A stretch of DNA of 64,000 bases from positions 62,001 through 126,000 of the forward strand of contig CAJFSY010000006.1 in assembly GCA_904419785.1 (NCBI GenBank), written 5' to 3'. The notes beneath the pieces are model-generated. The model searched no databases and was not told where the DNA came from. It saw only the letters and a list, made by a program, of their open reading frames with translations. Each line of letters starts with the position of its first letter. Position 1 is the stretch's first letter. Source of the DNA: an uncultured Neglectibacter sp. GTDB taxonomy: Bacteria; Bacillota; Clostridia; Oscillospirales; Acutalibacteraceae. Positions 34,418 through 42,719 of this stretch are shown here, one piece after another. The position numbers and the translations under genes were made by a program.

Positions 34418-35773
34418 ATGTCTATCTACTCGGAGATCAAACCAGAGGTGCGCATGTTTGCCGACATGTGCGTGGAAAACAGCAAGATCGACCCGGAACT
34501 CTATGTGAAATACGATGTAAAGCGGGGCCTGCGGGATTTGAACGGCAAAGGCGTGCTTACCGGGCTGACCAACATCTCGGAGATCATCTCCAGCAAAACC
34601 GTGGACGGGCAAAGCGTACCCTGCGAGGGCCAGCTTTATTACCGAGGCTACAATGTAGAAGAACTGGTACGCCGCCAGCCCAAGGAAGATACCTTTGGCT
34701 TTGAGCGCACCGCTTATCTGCTGCTGTTCGGCGACCTGCCCGACCAGGAACATTTTCGGACATTCTGCGAGCTTCTTTCCTTTTACCGCACGCTGCCTAC
34801 CAGTTTTGTGCGGGATATCATCATGAAGGCTCCCAGCAGCGACATGATGAACACCCTGGCCCGCAGCGTGCTTACCCTTTATTCTTATGATGAGGATGCC
34901 GAAGATATTTCTATTCCCAACGTGCTGCGCCAGAGCATGCAGCTCATTGCCTTGTTCCCCCTGCTTTCGGTCTACGGCTATCAGGCGTACCGCCACTATC
35001 ACGATGGTCAAAGCCTGTTCATCCACCAGCCCGACCCCAAGCTCTCCACCGCGGAAAACATCCTGCGCATCTTAAGGCCCGACTGCTCTTACACCGAGCT
35101 GGAAGCCCGTGTACTGGATATCGCCCTGATCCTCCACGCGGACCACGGCGGCGGCAACAACTCCACCTTTACCACCCACGTAGTCACCTCTTCCGGAACG
35201 GATACTTATTCCGCCATCGCCGCGGCCCTGGGTTCCTTGAAAGGCCCCAAGCACGGCGGCGCCAACATCAAGGTCGTGAAGATGTTCGAGGACATCAAAA
35301 ACCACGTGAAAGACTGGAACGACGACGACGAAGTGGAAGCCTATCTGGCAAAACTGCTGCATAAGGAAGCCTTTGACAAATCCGGCTTGATTTACGGTAT
35401 GGGCCACGCGGTATATTCCCTCTCCGACCCCCGCGCCAAGATCATGGCGCGGTTTGTGGAAGGCCTTTCAAAAGAGAAGGGCCGCACCGACGAATTTCAG
35501 CTTTACAGCAATGTGGAACGTCTGGCCACCAAGCTCATCGCCGAAGAGCGGAAAATCTACAAGGGCGTTTCGGCCAACGTGGACTTTTACAGCGGCTTCA
35601 TCTACAGTATGCTGGACTTGCCCATGGAACTTTACACTCCCATTTTCGCCATTGCCCGTATCGCCGGTTGGAGCGCTCATCGCATGGAAGAATTGATCGG
35701 CGGAGGCAAGATCATCCGTCCCTCTTATATGGCCGTGCAGGAACACAGAGACTTCCCCGGCGCTGCCGAATAA
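34418..35773 (+). CDS. gltA: Citrate synthase
   Basis: Condenses oxaloacetate and acetyl-CoA. 451 residues of the Clostridia-type si-citrate synthase. Motifs: EGQLYYRGYNVEEL, LHADHGGGNNSTFTTHVV (catalytic His), LKGPKHGGANIKVVKM (second His) and IYGMGHAVYSLSDPRAK. A frame from 34400 exists, but the ATG at 34418 has AAAGGAG 8 nt upstream. No aconitase or isocitrate dehydrogenase is in view, so it may feed glutamate synthesis by a partial cycle. Confidence 0.95.
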   Translation: MSIYSEIKPEVRMFADMCVENSKIDPELYVKYDVKRGLRDLNGKGVLTGLTNISEIISSKTVDGQSVPCEGQLYYRGYNVEELVRRQPKEDTFGFERTAYLLLFGDLPDQEHFRTFCELLSFYRTLPTSFVRDIIMKAPSSDMMNTLARSVLTLYSYDEDAEDISIPNVLRQSMQLIALFPLLSVYGYQAYRHYHDGQSLFIHQPDPKLSTAENILRILRPDCSYTELEARVLDIALILHADHGGGNNSTFTTHVVTSSGTDTYSAIAAALGSLKGPKHGGANIKVVKMFEDIKNHVKDWNDDDEVEAYLAKLLHKEAFDKSGLIYGMGHAVYSLSDPRAKIMARFVEGLSKEKGRTDEFQLYSNVERLATKLIAEERKIYKGVSANVDFYSGFIYSMLDLPMELYTPIFAIARIAGWSAHRMEELIGGGKIIRPSYMAVQEHRDFPGAAE

Positions 35774-35790
35774 AAATCCTATAAAATATA

Positions 35791-35821
35791 GAAAGGCCCT
35801 CCCGCTTGGGAGGGCCTTTTC
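35791..35821. terminator. Bidirectional terminator after citrate synthase
   Basis: AAGGCCCTCCC/GGGAGGGCCTT stem with a GCTT loop and T-run. Confidence 0.92.
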
Positions 35822-35829
35822 GTTTTTAA

Positions 35830-36211
35830 TTATTCCACCGCCATGTATACGTCCATATAATCCAGACCGTCTTGCCTGTATTCCCGCTCGATGCAAGAAA
35901 CGATCCCCTTTTTGCCCGGCTCACGCAAACCGTTGGTCTTAGCATACCGTATCAGCATTTGATAAGCATTGGGAATCAACCGGAACGGGTCTTGGAAAGG
36001 CTGGCAAATGGTGATCGTCACATATTTCTGACGTTCCTGCCGCAAAACGGACATCGCAGATCTCTAAGGCTTTTTTCATTTCCGGGTAAGCCTGATCCAA
36101 TTCCCACTTCGAGACGGTCTGCCGGCTCACATTCAATTGTTCAGCCAATTTTTCCTGGGTCATCTGGTCCCGCATTCCCCGCAGGAATTGCAGTTTTTTT
36201 CCAAAACTCAT
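35830..36211 (-). pseudogene. Broken XRE/GyrI-like regulator
   Basis: Two fragments in different frames. The first (36211 to about 36065) encodes an XRE helix-turn-helix: GKKLQFLRGMRDQMTQEKLA, QLNVSRQTVSKWELDQAYPE. The second (from about 36054 to 35830) encodes the end of a ligand-binding domain: YVTITICQPFQDPFRLIPNA and DGLDYMDVYMAVE. Homologues with this N-terminus are normally about 250 residues or longer, so an internal deletion that also shifted the frame at about 36050-36075 is the likely history. Beyond the break the HTH frame has no family similarity. The HTH fragment might still be made as a 90-residue protein. Confidence 0.7.
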
Positions 36212-36401
36212 CTCATGTCTCCCCTTCTGTGTGTTGTGCCGCTATTTTACAGGATATCCCCCGAAATTTCCACCTATTTTCCCAAGCTTATTTTGTGAAA
36301 TCCGCCACTTAAAATTGCGAAGATCATGTCACCAAATCAATTATTTACAGGTCTAATAGGCATGAAAAAGGAAAGAATCGGGAGAAACCGGCAGTGGAGA
36401 T

Positions 36402-36431
36402 AGAAAAAGGCGTCCCAAACTGGGACGCCTC
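36402..36431 (-). terminator. Terminator downstream of the isomerase gene
   Basis: AGGCGTCCC/GGGACGCCT stem, loop of 4-5, followed by TTTTTC on the minus strand. It lies 130 bp past the stop, after the dispersed repeat. Confidence 0.85.
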
Positions 36432-36502
36432 CATGACCGTTTCTATACTATAAAACTTTTGGGGCCAGAAGCCTGCTTCCCACTGCCGGCGAGGACGGGA
36501 GT

Positions 36503-36563
36503 CAATGCACCGCACAGCTCGAGCGAAGCGCACGCCCCCGCGACTTGCCTGGGGTGCAACCCC
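36503..36563 (-). repeat. Copy of a short dispersed repeat after the isomerase gene
   Basis: On the plus strand it shares CTCGAGCGAAG, CCCC, CGACTTGCC and GTGCAACCCC in the same order as 15948-16005. It directly abuts the stop codon of the minus-strand isomerase gene and lies between that gene and its terminator, so it would be transcribed as 3' UTR. Confidence 0.5.
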
Positions 36564-37385
36564 TTACCAGCCCTGGGATTTCAAATACTCACGGCTCAAG
36601 GTAATGGCTTCCATGGGAGTGCGGCCATTGGACTGGTCCTGCTCCACCACTACCCACTGGGCGCCGGCGTCGATAGAAGCCTCCAAAATGGGGCCGAAAT
36701 CCTGATCGCCGTGGCCTACGGGACGGAACTCGAACACACCGTGGCTTTCTTCCTTTTTCACCTCGGTGCCGATGAGCTCATACATGTTGCCGGGCTTGCC
36801 CTCTTTGTGGAAGTCCTTCAAATGGACCAAGGGGGAACGGCCGGTATACTTGCGGACATAGGCGGCAGGGTCCTCACCGGCTACCTTTACCCAGCAAGTG
36901 TCGATCTCTGTCTGGAGCAGGTCGGCGGGGATGGTGTCATAGATATAGTCCAGGGCATAGCGTCCGTCGGGCATTTTGGCGAACTCAAAGTCGTGGTTGT
37001 GGTAAAGCAGCTGGATGCCGTGAGCCTTGCAGGCTTTGGCGATCTCTTCGAACAGCTTTACATTCCCCTCGAATTTGGGGGTGCCGGGACGGTCCTCTTC
37101 CATCAGGTAGGGGATGGCCATATATTTTACGCCGATCTCCACATACTGCTGGATGGTGCCTTCCATATCCGCCACCAGTTCCTGGAAAGGCACATGGGCG
37201 GAAAGGGCGATAAGGCCAGCCTCGTCGATGGCGGCTTTGATCTCGGCGGGCTTCAAGCCATACAGGCCGGCCAGTTCCACGCCGTCATAGCCGATCTCTT
37301 TGATCTTTTTCATGGTGCCGGCGAAATCGCGCTCCGCGTCGTCACGGACAGAATAGACCTGAACTGCAACAGGCAAAGTTTTCAT
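36564..37385 (-). CDS. Sugar phosphate isomerase/epimerase (TIM barrel)
   Basis: 273 residues of the AP_endonuc_2 superfamily. Barrel motifs: VAVQVYSVRDDAERDF, YDGVELAGLYG, LLYHNHDFEF, EIDTCWVKVAG, SPLVHLKDFH and WVVVEQDQ; the His/Glu/Asp set fits a divalent metal site. ATG at 37385 with GGAGGAG upstream; a frame from 37430 adds 15 residues without support. It is monocistronic. Similar genes are annotated as inosose or keto-sugar isomerases; substrate unknown. Confidence 0.88.
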   Translation of the reverse strand: MKTLPVAVQVYSVRDDAERDFAGTMKKIKEIGYDGVELAGLYGLKPAEIKAAIDEAGLIALSAHVPFQELVADMEGTIQQYVEIGVKYMAIPYLMEEDRPGTPKFEGNVKLFEEIAKACKAHGIQLLYHNHDFEFAKMPDGRYALDYIYDTIPADLLQTEIDTCWVKVAGEDPAAYVRKYTGRSPLVHLKDFHKEGKPGNMYELIGTEVKKEESHGVFEFRPVGHGDQDFGPILEASIDAGAQWVVVEQDQSNGRTPMEAITLSREYLKSQGW

Positions 37386-37463
37386 AAAAATACTCCTCCG
37401 TTTTCTTGATGGTTTTTCTGCATTCATCATATCTCAAAGAGTGCCAAAGGTCAAGACATAGGG

Positions 37464-37492
37464 TTGAAAAAAAAGGTGGTTTGTGCTAAAGT
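37464..37492 (+). promoter_or_regulatory. Sigma-A promoter of murT-gatD
   Basis: TTGAAA (37464-37469), 17-bp spacer ending TGTGC, TAAAGT (37487-37492). Confidence 0.7.
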
Positions 37493-37588
37493 ATGCAGAG
37501 AATACATAAAATTTATAATTCTTTTCATGATAAATGGGTACAAGCTATTTATCGGGAGACTATTGAAAAAGGAAAGAAGTCGAATTCT

Positions 37589-39007
37589 ATGAAACGAAAC
37601 TTGCGATTTTACTTTGCGCTGCTGTTTGCAAAAGGCACGGCGCGGGTGATGAAGCTGGTGGGAAGGAAGGGCACTTCCATGCCTGGAAGCTGGGCCATCA
37701 TTTTATGCCCCGATTTTTTGGGACGTATGCCCCGTCCTAAAACCATCATCGGCATCACCGGTACAAACGGTAAGACCACGGTTTCCAATTTGGTGGAGGA
37801 CGTGCTCACCCAATGCGGGTATGATTTCACCTGCAACAAGGCCGGCACCAACGTGGCTACCGGCGTGGCTTCCAGCCTCATCGCCAACTCCACGTTGTTC
37901 GGCAAGCCCAAAAAGGATCTGGCTGTTTTTGAATTGGATGAACGCAGTTCCCCCCGCATTCTGCCATTTCTCAAGCCCGATATCCTGTTGTGCACCAACT
38001 TGTTCCGGGATTCTTACAAACGCAACGCCCATGTGGAGTTCATTCACGATATTTTGAACACCTATATCCCCGACAGCACCCGGCTGATCTTGAATGCCGA
38101 CGATCTGCTGTGCGCCAGTTTAAAGCCGGAAAACCGCCGGGTCTTTTTCGGCATCGACCCGCTGCCCGGGGAAAAAGGCGAGCCTGCCAACATCGTGCAG
38201 GACGTGCGGGTATGCCCTCACTGTGGTACGCCCCTGGAATGGGAACTGCGCCGCTACCACCATATTGGCCGGGCGCGCTGCCCCCAGTGCGGGTTCTCTT
38301 CCCCTGAGCCCAAATACCATGTCACCGCTTTAGACCAGGAACACGGCCACATGACGGTGATGGGCCCTGAAGGTCCCCGGGACTTTTCCCTGCCCAACTC
38401 GAACCTTATCAACGTATACAACACCCTTTCCGCCATCTCCTTGCTGGCGGAGTTCGGGCTTTCCAAAGACCGTATCGGCCAAAGCCTGGAAAACTTGACT
38501 ATTGTGGAGAGCCGTTATTCAGAAGAGAACGTCAACGGAAGGGAACTGGTGCTGCATCTGGCTAAAGGGCAGAATCCCATCGCCTGTTCCCAGGCGTGCG
38601 CCAACGCCCGGAAATACCCCGGAAAGAAATCGGTGCTGCTGCTGCTGGACGACGCCCACGACAACGCCCATTCCGTGGAAAATACCGCCTGGCTCTATGA
38701 CACGGATTTCGAATTTTTAAATGATCCTGATATTTTGCAGGTCGCCACAGGGGGGCCCCGTCACTGGGACACCTATGTGCGGCTGCTCATGGCAGGCATC
38801 CCGGAAGAAAAGCTGGTGCATAAAGAGGACCCCTTAGAGGCTGCCGCCGCGCTGGACGTGGCTTCTTCCGATGCGGTGTTCGTGCTGTATGACTTATATT
38901 CCGTGGACTTGTCCCAACAGGTAAAGGCCCAGCTCCACCAACGGCTGGCCCAGTCCCCCGCCAAAGGGACTGAACCGGGAAAGGAGGAGGCCGCTGATGA
39001 AAATTGA
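37589..39007 (+). CDS. murT: Lipid II isoglutaminyl synthase ligase subunit MurT
   Basis: Mur-ligase-like ATPase that activates the D-Glu alpha-carboxylate of lipid II for amidation with ammonia from GatD. 472 residues. The P-loop is GITGTNGKTT (55-64). A four-cysteine zinc ribbon is inserted (C209, C212, C231, C234), as in known MurT. The C-terminal DUF1727 domain is present, but its usual DVSW-type motif, which supplies the Asp of the shared triad, reads ENTAW (364-368). ATG at 37589 with a GGAAAGAAG site; the longer frame from 37493 is not supported. It overlaps gatD by 11 nt. Confidence 0.92.
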   Translation: MKRNLRFYFALLFAKGTARVMKLVGRKGTSMPGSWAIILCPDFLGRMPRPKTIIGITGTNGKTTVSNLVEDVLTQCGYDFTCNKAGTNVATGVASSLIANSTLFGKPKKDLAVFELDERSSPRILPFLKPDILLCTNLFRDSYKRNAHVEFIHDILNTYIPDSTRLILNADDLLCASLKPENRRVFFGIDPLPGEKGEPANIVQDVRVCPHCGTPLEWELRRYHHIGRARCPQCGFSSPEPKYHVTALDQEHGHMTVMGPEGPRDFSLPNSNLINVYNTLSAISLLAEFGLSKDRIGQSLENLTIVESRYSEENVNGRELVLHLAKGQNPIACSQACANARKYPGKKSVLLLLDDAHDNAHSVENTAWLYDTDFEFLNDPDILQVATGGPRHWDTYVRLLMAGIPEEKLVHKEDPLEAAAALDVASSDAVFVLYDLYSVDLSQQVKAQLHQRLAQSPAKGTEPGKEEAADEN

Positions 39008-39695
39008 GATCTTATATCCTCAGTGCTGCAATCTGTTTGGGGATTTGAGCAACATCGACTATCTGCGGAAATGCCTGCCCCAAGCGGAATTTGTAGAGAC
39101 CTCTCTGACCGACGAGCCGTTGTTCGCCACCGAACCGGTAGACATGGTATATTTGGGGCCCATGACAGAGCGGTCCCAACGGATGGTGTTGGAACGCCTG
39201 CTACCTTACCGCAAACGGATGTGGGAGCTGATCGGCGGCGATACAGTGTTTCTGTTTACAGGCAACGCTCTGGAGCTGGCGGGGGAATATATTATCCAAG
39301 AAGACGGCAGCCGTTTGAACTGCCTGGAAATATTCCCTCTTTACGCAAAGCAAGATATGATGCACCGGCATAACAGCGTTTTCCTGGGAAATTTTGAGGG
39401 ACAACCTGTGATGGGTTTCAAGTCCCAATTTACCACAGCCTATCCTCTTTCTGAGAACATTGGGCTGTTCACCGTGGAAAAAGGTATGGGGCTTAACAAA
39501 AAATGCTCCTTTGAAGGCATCCGCTACCGGAACTTCTTCGGCACCTATCTGGTGGGGCCTTTGCTGCTTTTGAACCCGCCTTTCACCAAGTCTCTTTTAA
39601 AGCTTCTGGGCGCGGGGAACGCTCCCCTGGCTTTTGAGAAAGAGGTGCAGGCCGCCTATGAAAAGCGCCTGGATGATTTCCGCAAAAAAGTATAA
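38997..39695 (+). CDS. gatD: GatD-like class I amidotransferase, catalytic Cys and His missing
   Basis: Normally the glutaminase that feeds ammonia to MurT. 232 residues and clearly homologous: opening EILYPQCCNLFGDLSNIDYL, a strand/turn near 50-57, and GTYLVGPLLLLNP near the end. In Staphylococcus aureus GatD the nucleophile lies in TICGGYQFLG and the base in GTYLHGPILP. Here the first reads LFTGNALELAG (Thr88 at the Cys position; the Gln is lost too) and the second GTYLVGP (Val186 at the His position). It should therefore not hydrolyse glutamine. ATG with GGAGGAGG upstream, overlapping murT by 11 nt, so a stable complex is likely still made. Confidence 0.88.
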   Translation: MKIEILYPQCCNLFGDLSNIDYLRKCLPQAEFVETSLTDEPLFATEPVDMVYLGPMTERSQRMVLERLLPYRKRMWELIGGDTVFLFTGNALELAGEYIIQEDGSRLNCLEIFPLYAKQDMMHRHNSVFLGNFEGQPVMGFKSQFTTAYPLSENIGLFTVEKGMGLNKKCSFEGIRYRNFFGTYLVGPLLLLNPPFTKSLLKLLGAGNAPLAFEKEVQAAYEKRLDDFRKKV

Positions 39696-39702
39696 ATACG
39701 CA

Positions 39703-39738
39703 CAAAAGGCCGCCAGTCTATGACTGGCGGCCTTTTAA
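39703..39738. terminator. Bidirectional terminator between gatD and pyk
   Basis: AAAAGGCCGCCAGTC/GACTGGCGGCCTTTT, a 15-bp perfect stem with a 3-nt loop. Confidence 0.93.
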
Positions 39739-39755
39739 ACGCAAGTTATCAAGTT

Positions 39756-41501
39756 TTAGCAAGCGCTGACACGGCCGGTTTTGGCATCCAGGCAGACTAC
39801 CGCGCCGCTCTTGAGCATATCCGTGGCGTGAACCGCTCCGGTAAGCACCGGCTTATCCATAGCCAGACCCACAATGGCGGCATGGGTATTGGTCCCGCCT
39901 TCCTCGGTGATGATTCCCGAACAACGGCGCAGATACTCCACAATGGTGTTGTCCGTCTCAGGCACTACCAGAATATCCCCATCCCGGAAATGCTTGGGGA
40001 TATCGGCAAGCTGCTTGCATACGCACAGCCGGGCCGATACGCTCCGCTCGGTAACGCCTTCGCCTGTCAGCAGCACATGGCCCACCACATGGACTTTCAT
40101 CATATTGGTGGTTCCGGAAATTCCCAAAGGCACACCGGCAGTGATTACCACTAAGTCTCCGCTTTCCACCAGACCGGTGGCCTCCGCCGCGTCTACCGCC
40201 CGCTCGAACAGAGCGTCTGTATCGCTGACCTCGTCGATCAAAGCAGGAAGCACGCCCCAGGAAAGGTTCAGCTGCCGCCATACATGGGCCTGGGTGGTGC
40301 AGCCCACAATGGGGTAAAGGGGCCGGAACTTGGAAAGCTGCCGGGCAGTCACGCCGGATTTTGTCACTGTGACGATGGCTTTTGCCCCCAGATCGTGGGC
40401 GGTGGTGCAAGTGGCGTGGGAAATGGCGTTGGTCACGTCAAAGGCCACGTCGCTGTTGTCACGGGCGTTGAAGCGCTTGATATAATTGATGCTCTGCTCG
40501 GCCTTCTCCGCGATGCGCACCATGGTTTCCAGAGCTTCCACCGGGTATTTGCCCGCGGCGGTCTCTCCGGACAGCATGATGCAGCTGGTACCGTCGTAAA
40601 TGGCGTTGGCTACGTCGGTAGCCTCGGCCCGGGTAGGCCGCGGGTTTTTGATCATAGAATCCAGCATCTGGGTGGCAGTGACCACTTGCTTGCCCGCCAG
40701 GTAAGATTTTTGGATCAGCTCTTTTTGCAGCACGGGCACATCCTCAAAGGGGATTTCCACGCCCATGTCGCCCCGGGCAACCATGATGCCGTCTACTACC
40801 CGCAGGATCTCGTCAATATTGTCCACGCCTTCCATGTTTTCGATCTTGGCGATGATGTTCATGGTATGGCAGTTGTATTCCTTAAAAATCTGGCGGATGG
40901 CCAGGATATCTTCCGCAGAACGGGTAAAGGAGGCGGCGATATAGTCGAAGCCGTTCTCAATGCCGAAGATGATGTCGGAACGGTCCTGCTCGCTGATAAA
41001 GGGCATAGAAAGCTTTGTTCCCGGCACGTTGATGCCCTTATGGTTGGATACCCGGCCGCCATTGAGCACCGTGCATACGATATCCGTTTCAGACACATGC
41101 TCTGCCCGCATTTCAACCAGGCCGTCGTCGATCAGCACCCGGGCGCCTAGTTTCAAGTCTTTGGGCAAGTCGTGGTATGTGATGGAGACCACCTTATCAT
41201 CGCCCTCCACCTCCCGGGTGGTCAGGGTGAACGTATCTCCCGCCTGTAGTTCGATGGGGCCGTTTTTAAAAGTCTTTACCCGGATTTCCGGGCCCTTGGT
41301 ATCCAAAATCGTGGCAATGGGCAAGCCCAACTCTTCCCGCAGACGGGTGACAGCTTCCAGCTTTTTAGCAGCATCCTCATGGGTGCAGTGGGAAAAGTTA
41401 AACCGCGCGCCATTCATGCCGCCCAGCATCAGCCGCCGCAGAACTCCTTCATCCTCTGTGGCGGGTCCCAATGTACAGATAATTTTCGTCTTTCTAAGCA
41501 T
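39756..41501 (-). CDS. pyk: Pyruvate kinase with C-terminal PEP-utiliser-like domain
   Basis: Last ATP-forming step of glycolysis. 581 residues, longer than the roughly 470-residue core. Core motifs: KTKIICTLGPATEDEG, MNGARFNFSH, DTKGPEIRVKTF, IAKIENMEGVDNIDEI (catalytic Lys/Glu), MVARGDMGVEIPFEDVP. The last 80 residues (DGDILVVPETDNTIVEYLRR to TGRVSAC) form the mobile PEP-utiliser-like extension seen in Bacillus and Clostridia enzymes. ATG at 41501 with AAGGATGAGG upstream; the longer frame runs into repeats. The 5' UTR of about 245 nt contains a 76-bp tandem duplication. Confidence 0.96.
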   Translation of the reverse strand: MLRKTKIICTLGPATEDEGVLRRLMLGGMNGARFNFSHCTHEDAAKKLEAVTRLREELGLPIATILDTKGPEIRVKTFKNGPIELQAGDTFTLTTREVEGDDKVVSITYHDLPKDLKLGARVLIDDGLVEMRAEHVSETDIVCTVLNGGRVSNHKGINVPGTKLSMPFISEQDRSDIIFGIENGFDYIAASFTRSAEDILAIRQIFKEYNCHTMNIIAKIENMEGVDNIDEILRVVDGIMVARGDMGVEIPFEDVPVLQKELIQKSYLAGKQVVTATQMLDSMIKNPRPTRAEATDVANAIYDGTSCIMLSGETAAGKYPVEALETMVRIAEKAEQSINYIKRFNARDNSDVAFDVTNAISHATCTTAHDLGAKAIVTVTKSGVTARQLSKFRPLYPIVGCTTQAHVWRQLNLSWGVLPALIDEVSDTDALFERAVDAAEATGLVESGDLVVITAGVPLGISGTTNMMKVHVVGHVLLTGEGVTERSVSARLCVCKQLADIPKHFRDGDILVVPETDNTIVEYLRRCSGIITEEGGTNTHAAIVGLAMDKPVLTGAVHATDMLKSGAVVCLDAKTGRVSAC

Positions 41502-41516
41502 ATTCCTCATCCTTTC

Positions 41517-41543
41517 CAGGCTGCGCCTGTGGCAAGTCGCGCA
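41517..41543 (-). repeat. 27-bp partial copy of the pyk repeat
   Basis: These 27 bp recur exactly at 41707-41733, at the end of the second full repeat copy, so the array is bounded by the same sequence on both sides. Confidence 0.85.
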
Positions 41544-41576
41544 GGCGGCTTTTAGGCCGCCCGGCTTTGCGATAAT

Positions 41577-41728
41577 TTTATCAGCGCCGCCCACGTTTTT
41601 AGATTGATGGTTGCCCTTCGCTTCGAGAATCAGGCTGCGCCTGTGGCAAGTCTTTATCAGCGCCGCCCACGTTTTTAGATTGATGGTTGCCCTTCGCTTC
41701 GAGAATCAGGCTGCGCCTGTGGCAAGTC
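41577..41728 (-). repeat. Perfect 76-bp tandem duplication
   Basis: Copy 1 is 41577-41652 and copy 2 is 41653-41728; the two are identical by eye. No open frame of interest crosses them. The identity implies recent duplication or continuing slippage or recombination. Confidence 0.9.
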
Positions 41729-41753
41729 GCGCAAGAAGTTTAGCGTATATATT

Positions 41754-41762
41754 ATTATACCA
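41754..41762 (-). promoter_or_regulatory. Extended -10 promoter of pyk
   Basis: TGGTATAAT on the minus strand; the -35 region (TGACTT at 17 bp) is poor. Confidence 0.55.
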
Positions 41763-41840
41763 CACCTTGGGCCGGCAAGTCATCTCCCTTTTCCGGTCTT
41801 AATAAACATTTAATCTTGCCCCGGCTTAAAGCCCGCTCCT

Positions 41841-42704
41841 TTATTCTTTCCCCAAAAGAGCGGAATACAGCTGGCTTTTCTTAAATCCCGTGGCTTGGGC
41901 CGCCTGTTTTGCCGCCTCGCTGGCGGAAAGCCCCCCTTGAGCCAGTTCTTTTGCCAAGACTGCCGCTTCCTCCAAGGTATATTCCTCCTGAGGGGCAATG
42001 GGATGCTCTCCGCCCTCGATCACCAACACAAATTCCCCACGGGGCTCTTTCTCCCGGTAGTGGGCAGCGGCTTCCCCCAAGGTGGTGCGCCACACTTCCT
42101 CGTGGACTTTTGTAAGCTCCCGGCACAGTGCGATCCTACGCTGAGAGCCAAACAACTTGGCAAAATCCGAAAGGGTTTTCCGCAGCTTGTGGGGTGCCTC
42201 GTAAAAGATCATGGTGCGCTCTTCGTTGGCCACGGCTTCCAAGTGCTCTTTGCGGCTGCGCTTGTTCACGCTGAGAAACCCCTCAAACGTGAACCTCCCT
42301 GTTGGCAGCCCACTGATGGCCAAAGCCGACAGCGCCGCCGTAGGTCCCGGCACCACATACACCGGAACGCCTGCCTGGGCGCAGGCCGCTACCAGCGTCT
42401 CGCCCGGGTCGGAAATAGCGGGCATCCCCGCGTCGGACACCAGGGCGCAGGTCTGGCCCTCTTGCAGCCGGGCCACGATCAACGGCCCGTGCTCCAGCTT
42501 ATTGTGCTCAAAATAGGAGATCAATGGCTTTTTGATGTGAAAATGGTTCAGCAGCTTCAAGGTGACCCGAGTATCTTCCGCGGCGATAAAATCCGCTTCT
42601 TCCAAGGTCTCCCTGGCCCGGGGGGAAAAATCCCCCAAGTTGCCGATCGGCGTGCCCACCACATACAAAGCCCCCCGTTCCAAAACGGGCGTGTTCTGTT
42701 CCAT
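41841..42704 (-). CDS. rsmI: 16S rRNA (cytidine-1402-2'-O)-methyltransferase RsmI
   Basis: SAM-dependent tetrapyrrole-methylase-fold enzyme that modifies the 30S decoding centre. 287 residues. GALYVVGTPIGNLGDFSPRA at the N-terminus, AAEDTRVTLKLLNHF, LVSDAGMPAISDPGE and VVPGPTAALSALAISGLPT are diagnostic. ATG with AAAGGGG upstream. It is 15 bp downstream of a tRNA methyltransferase gene, a common RNA-modification pairing. Confidence 0.95.
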   Translation of the reverse strand: MEQNTPVLERGALYVVGTPIGNLGDFSPRARETLEEADFIAAEDTRVTLKLLNHFHIKKPLISYFEHNKLEHGPLIVARLQEGQTCALVSDAGMPAISDPGETLVAACAQAGVPVYVVPGPTAALSALAISGLPTGRFTFEGFLSVNKRSRKEHLEAVANEERTMIFYEAPHKLRKTLSDFAKLFGSQRRIALCRELTKVHEEVWRTTLGEAAAHYREKEPRGEFVLVIEGGEHPIAPQEEYTLEEAAVLAKELAQGGLSASEAAKQAAQATGFKKSQLYSALLGKE

Positions 42705-42719
42705 GGCTTTTCCCCTTTC

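Larger units (their letters stand above)
36212..36563. other. Intergenic region holding a terminator and a dispersed repeat
   Basis: No coding signal. It contains the terminator of the minus-strand isomerase (36402-36431) and one copy of the dispersed repeat (36503-36563). The stretch between the two was not matched to anything. Confidence 0.6.
41502..41753 (-). promoter_or_regulatory. Long repeat-bearing 5' UTR of pyk
   Basis: From the extended -10 at 41754 to the ATG. On the transcript each repeat contains TTGCC...GGCAA arms enclosing CAGGC-GCA-GCCTG, so every copy can fold into a branched hairpin. A separate GGCGGC/GCCGCC hairpin lies at about 41544-41561. Function unknown; it could influence pyk translation or stability. 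Confidence 0.5.

Noticed and set aside
41517-41733. Possible CRISPR array at the pyk repeats
   Set aside because: Only two full copies of 76 bp, directly abutting with no spacers, and no cas genes nearby.
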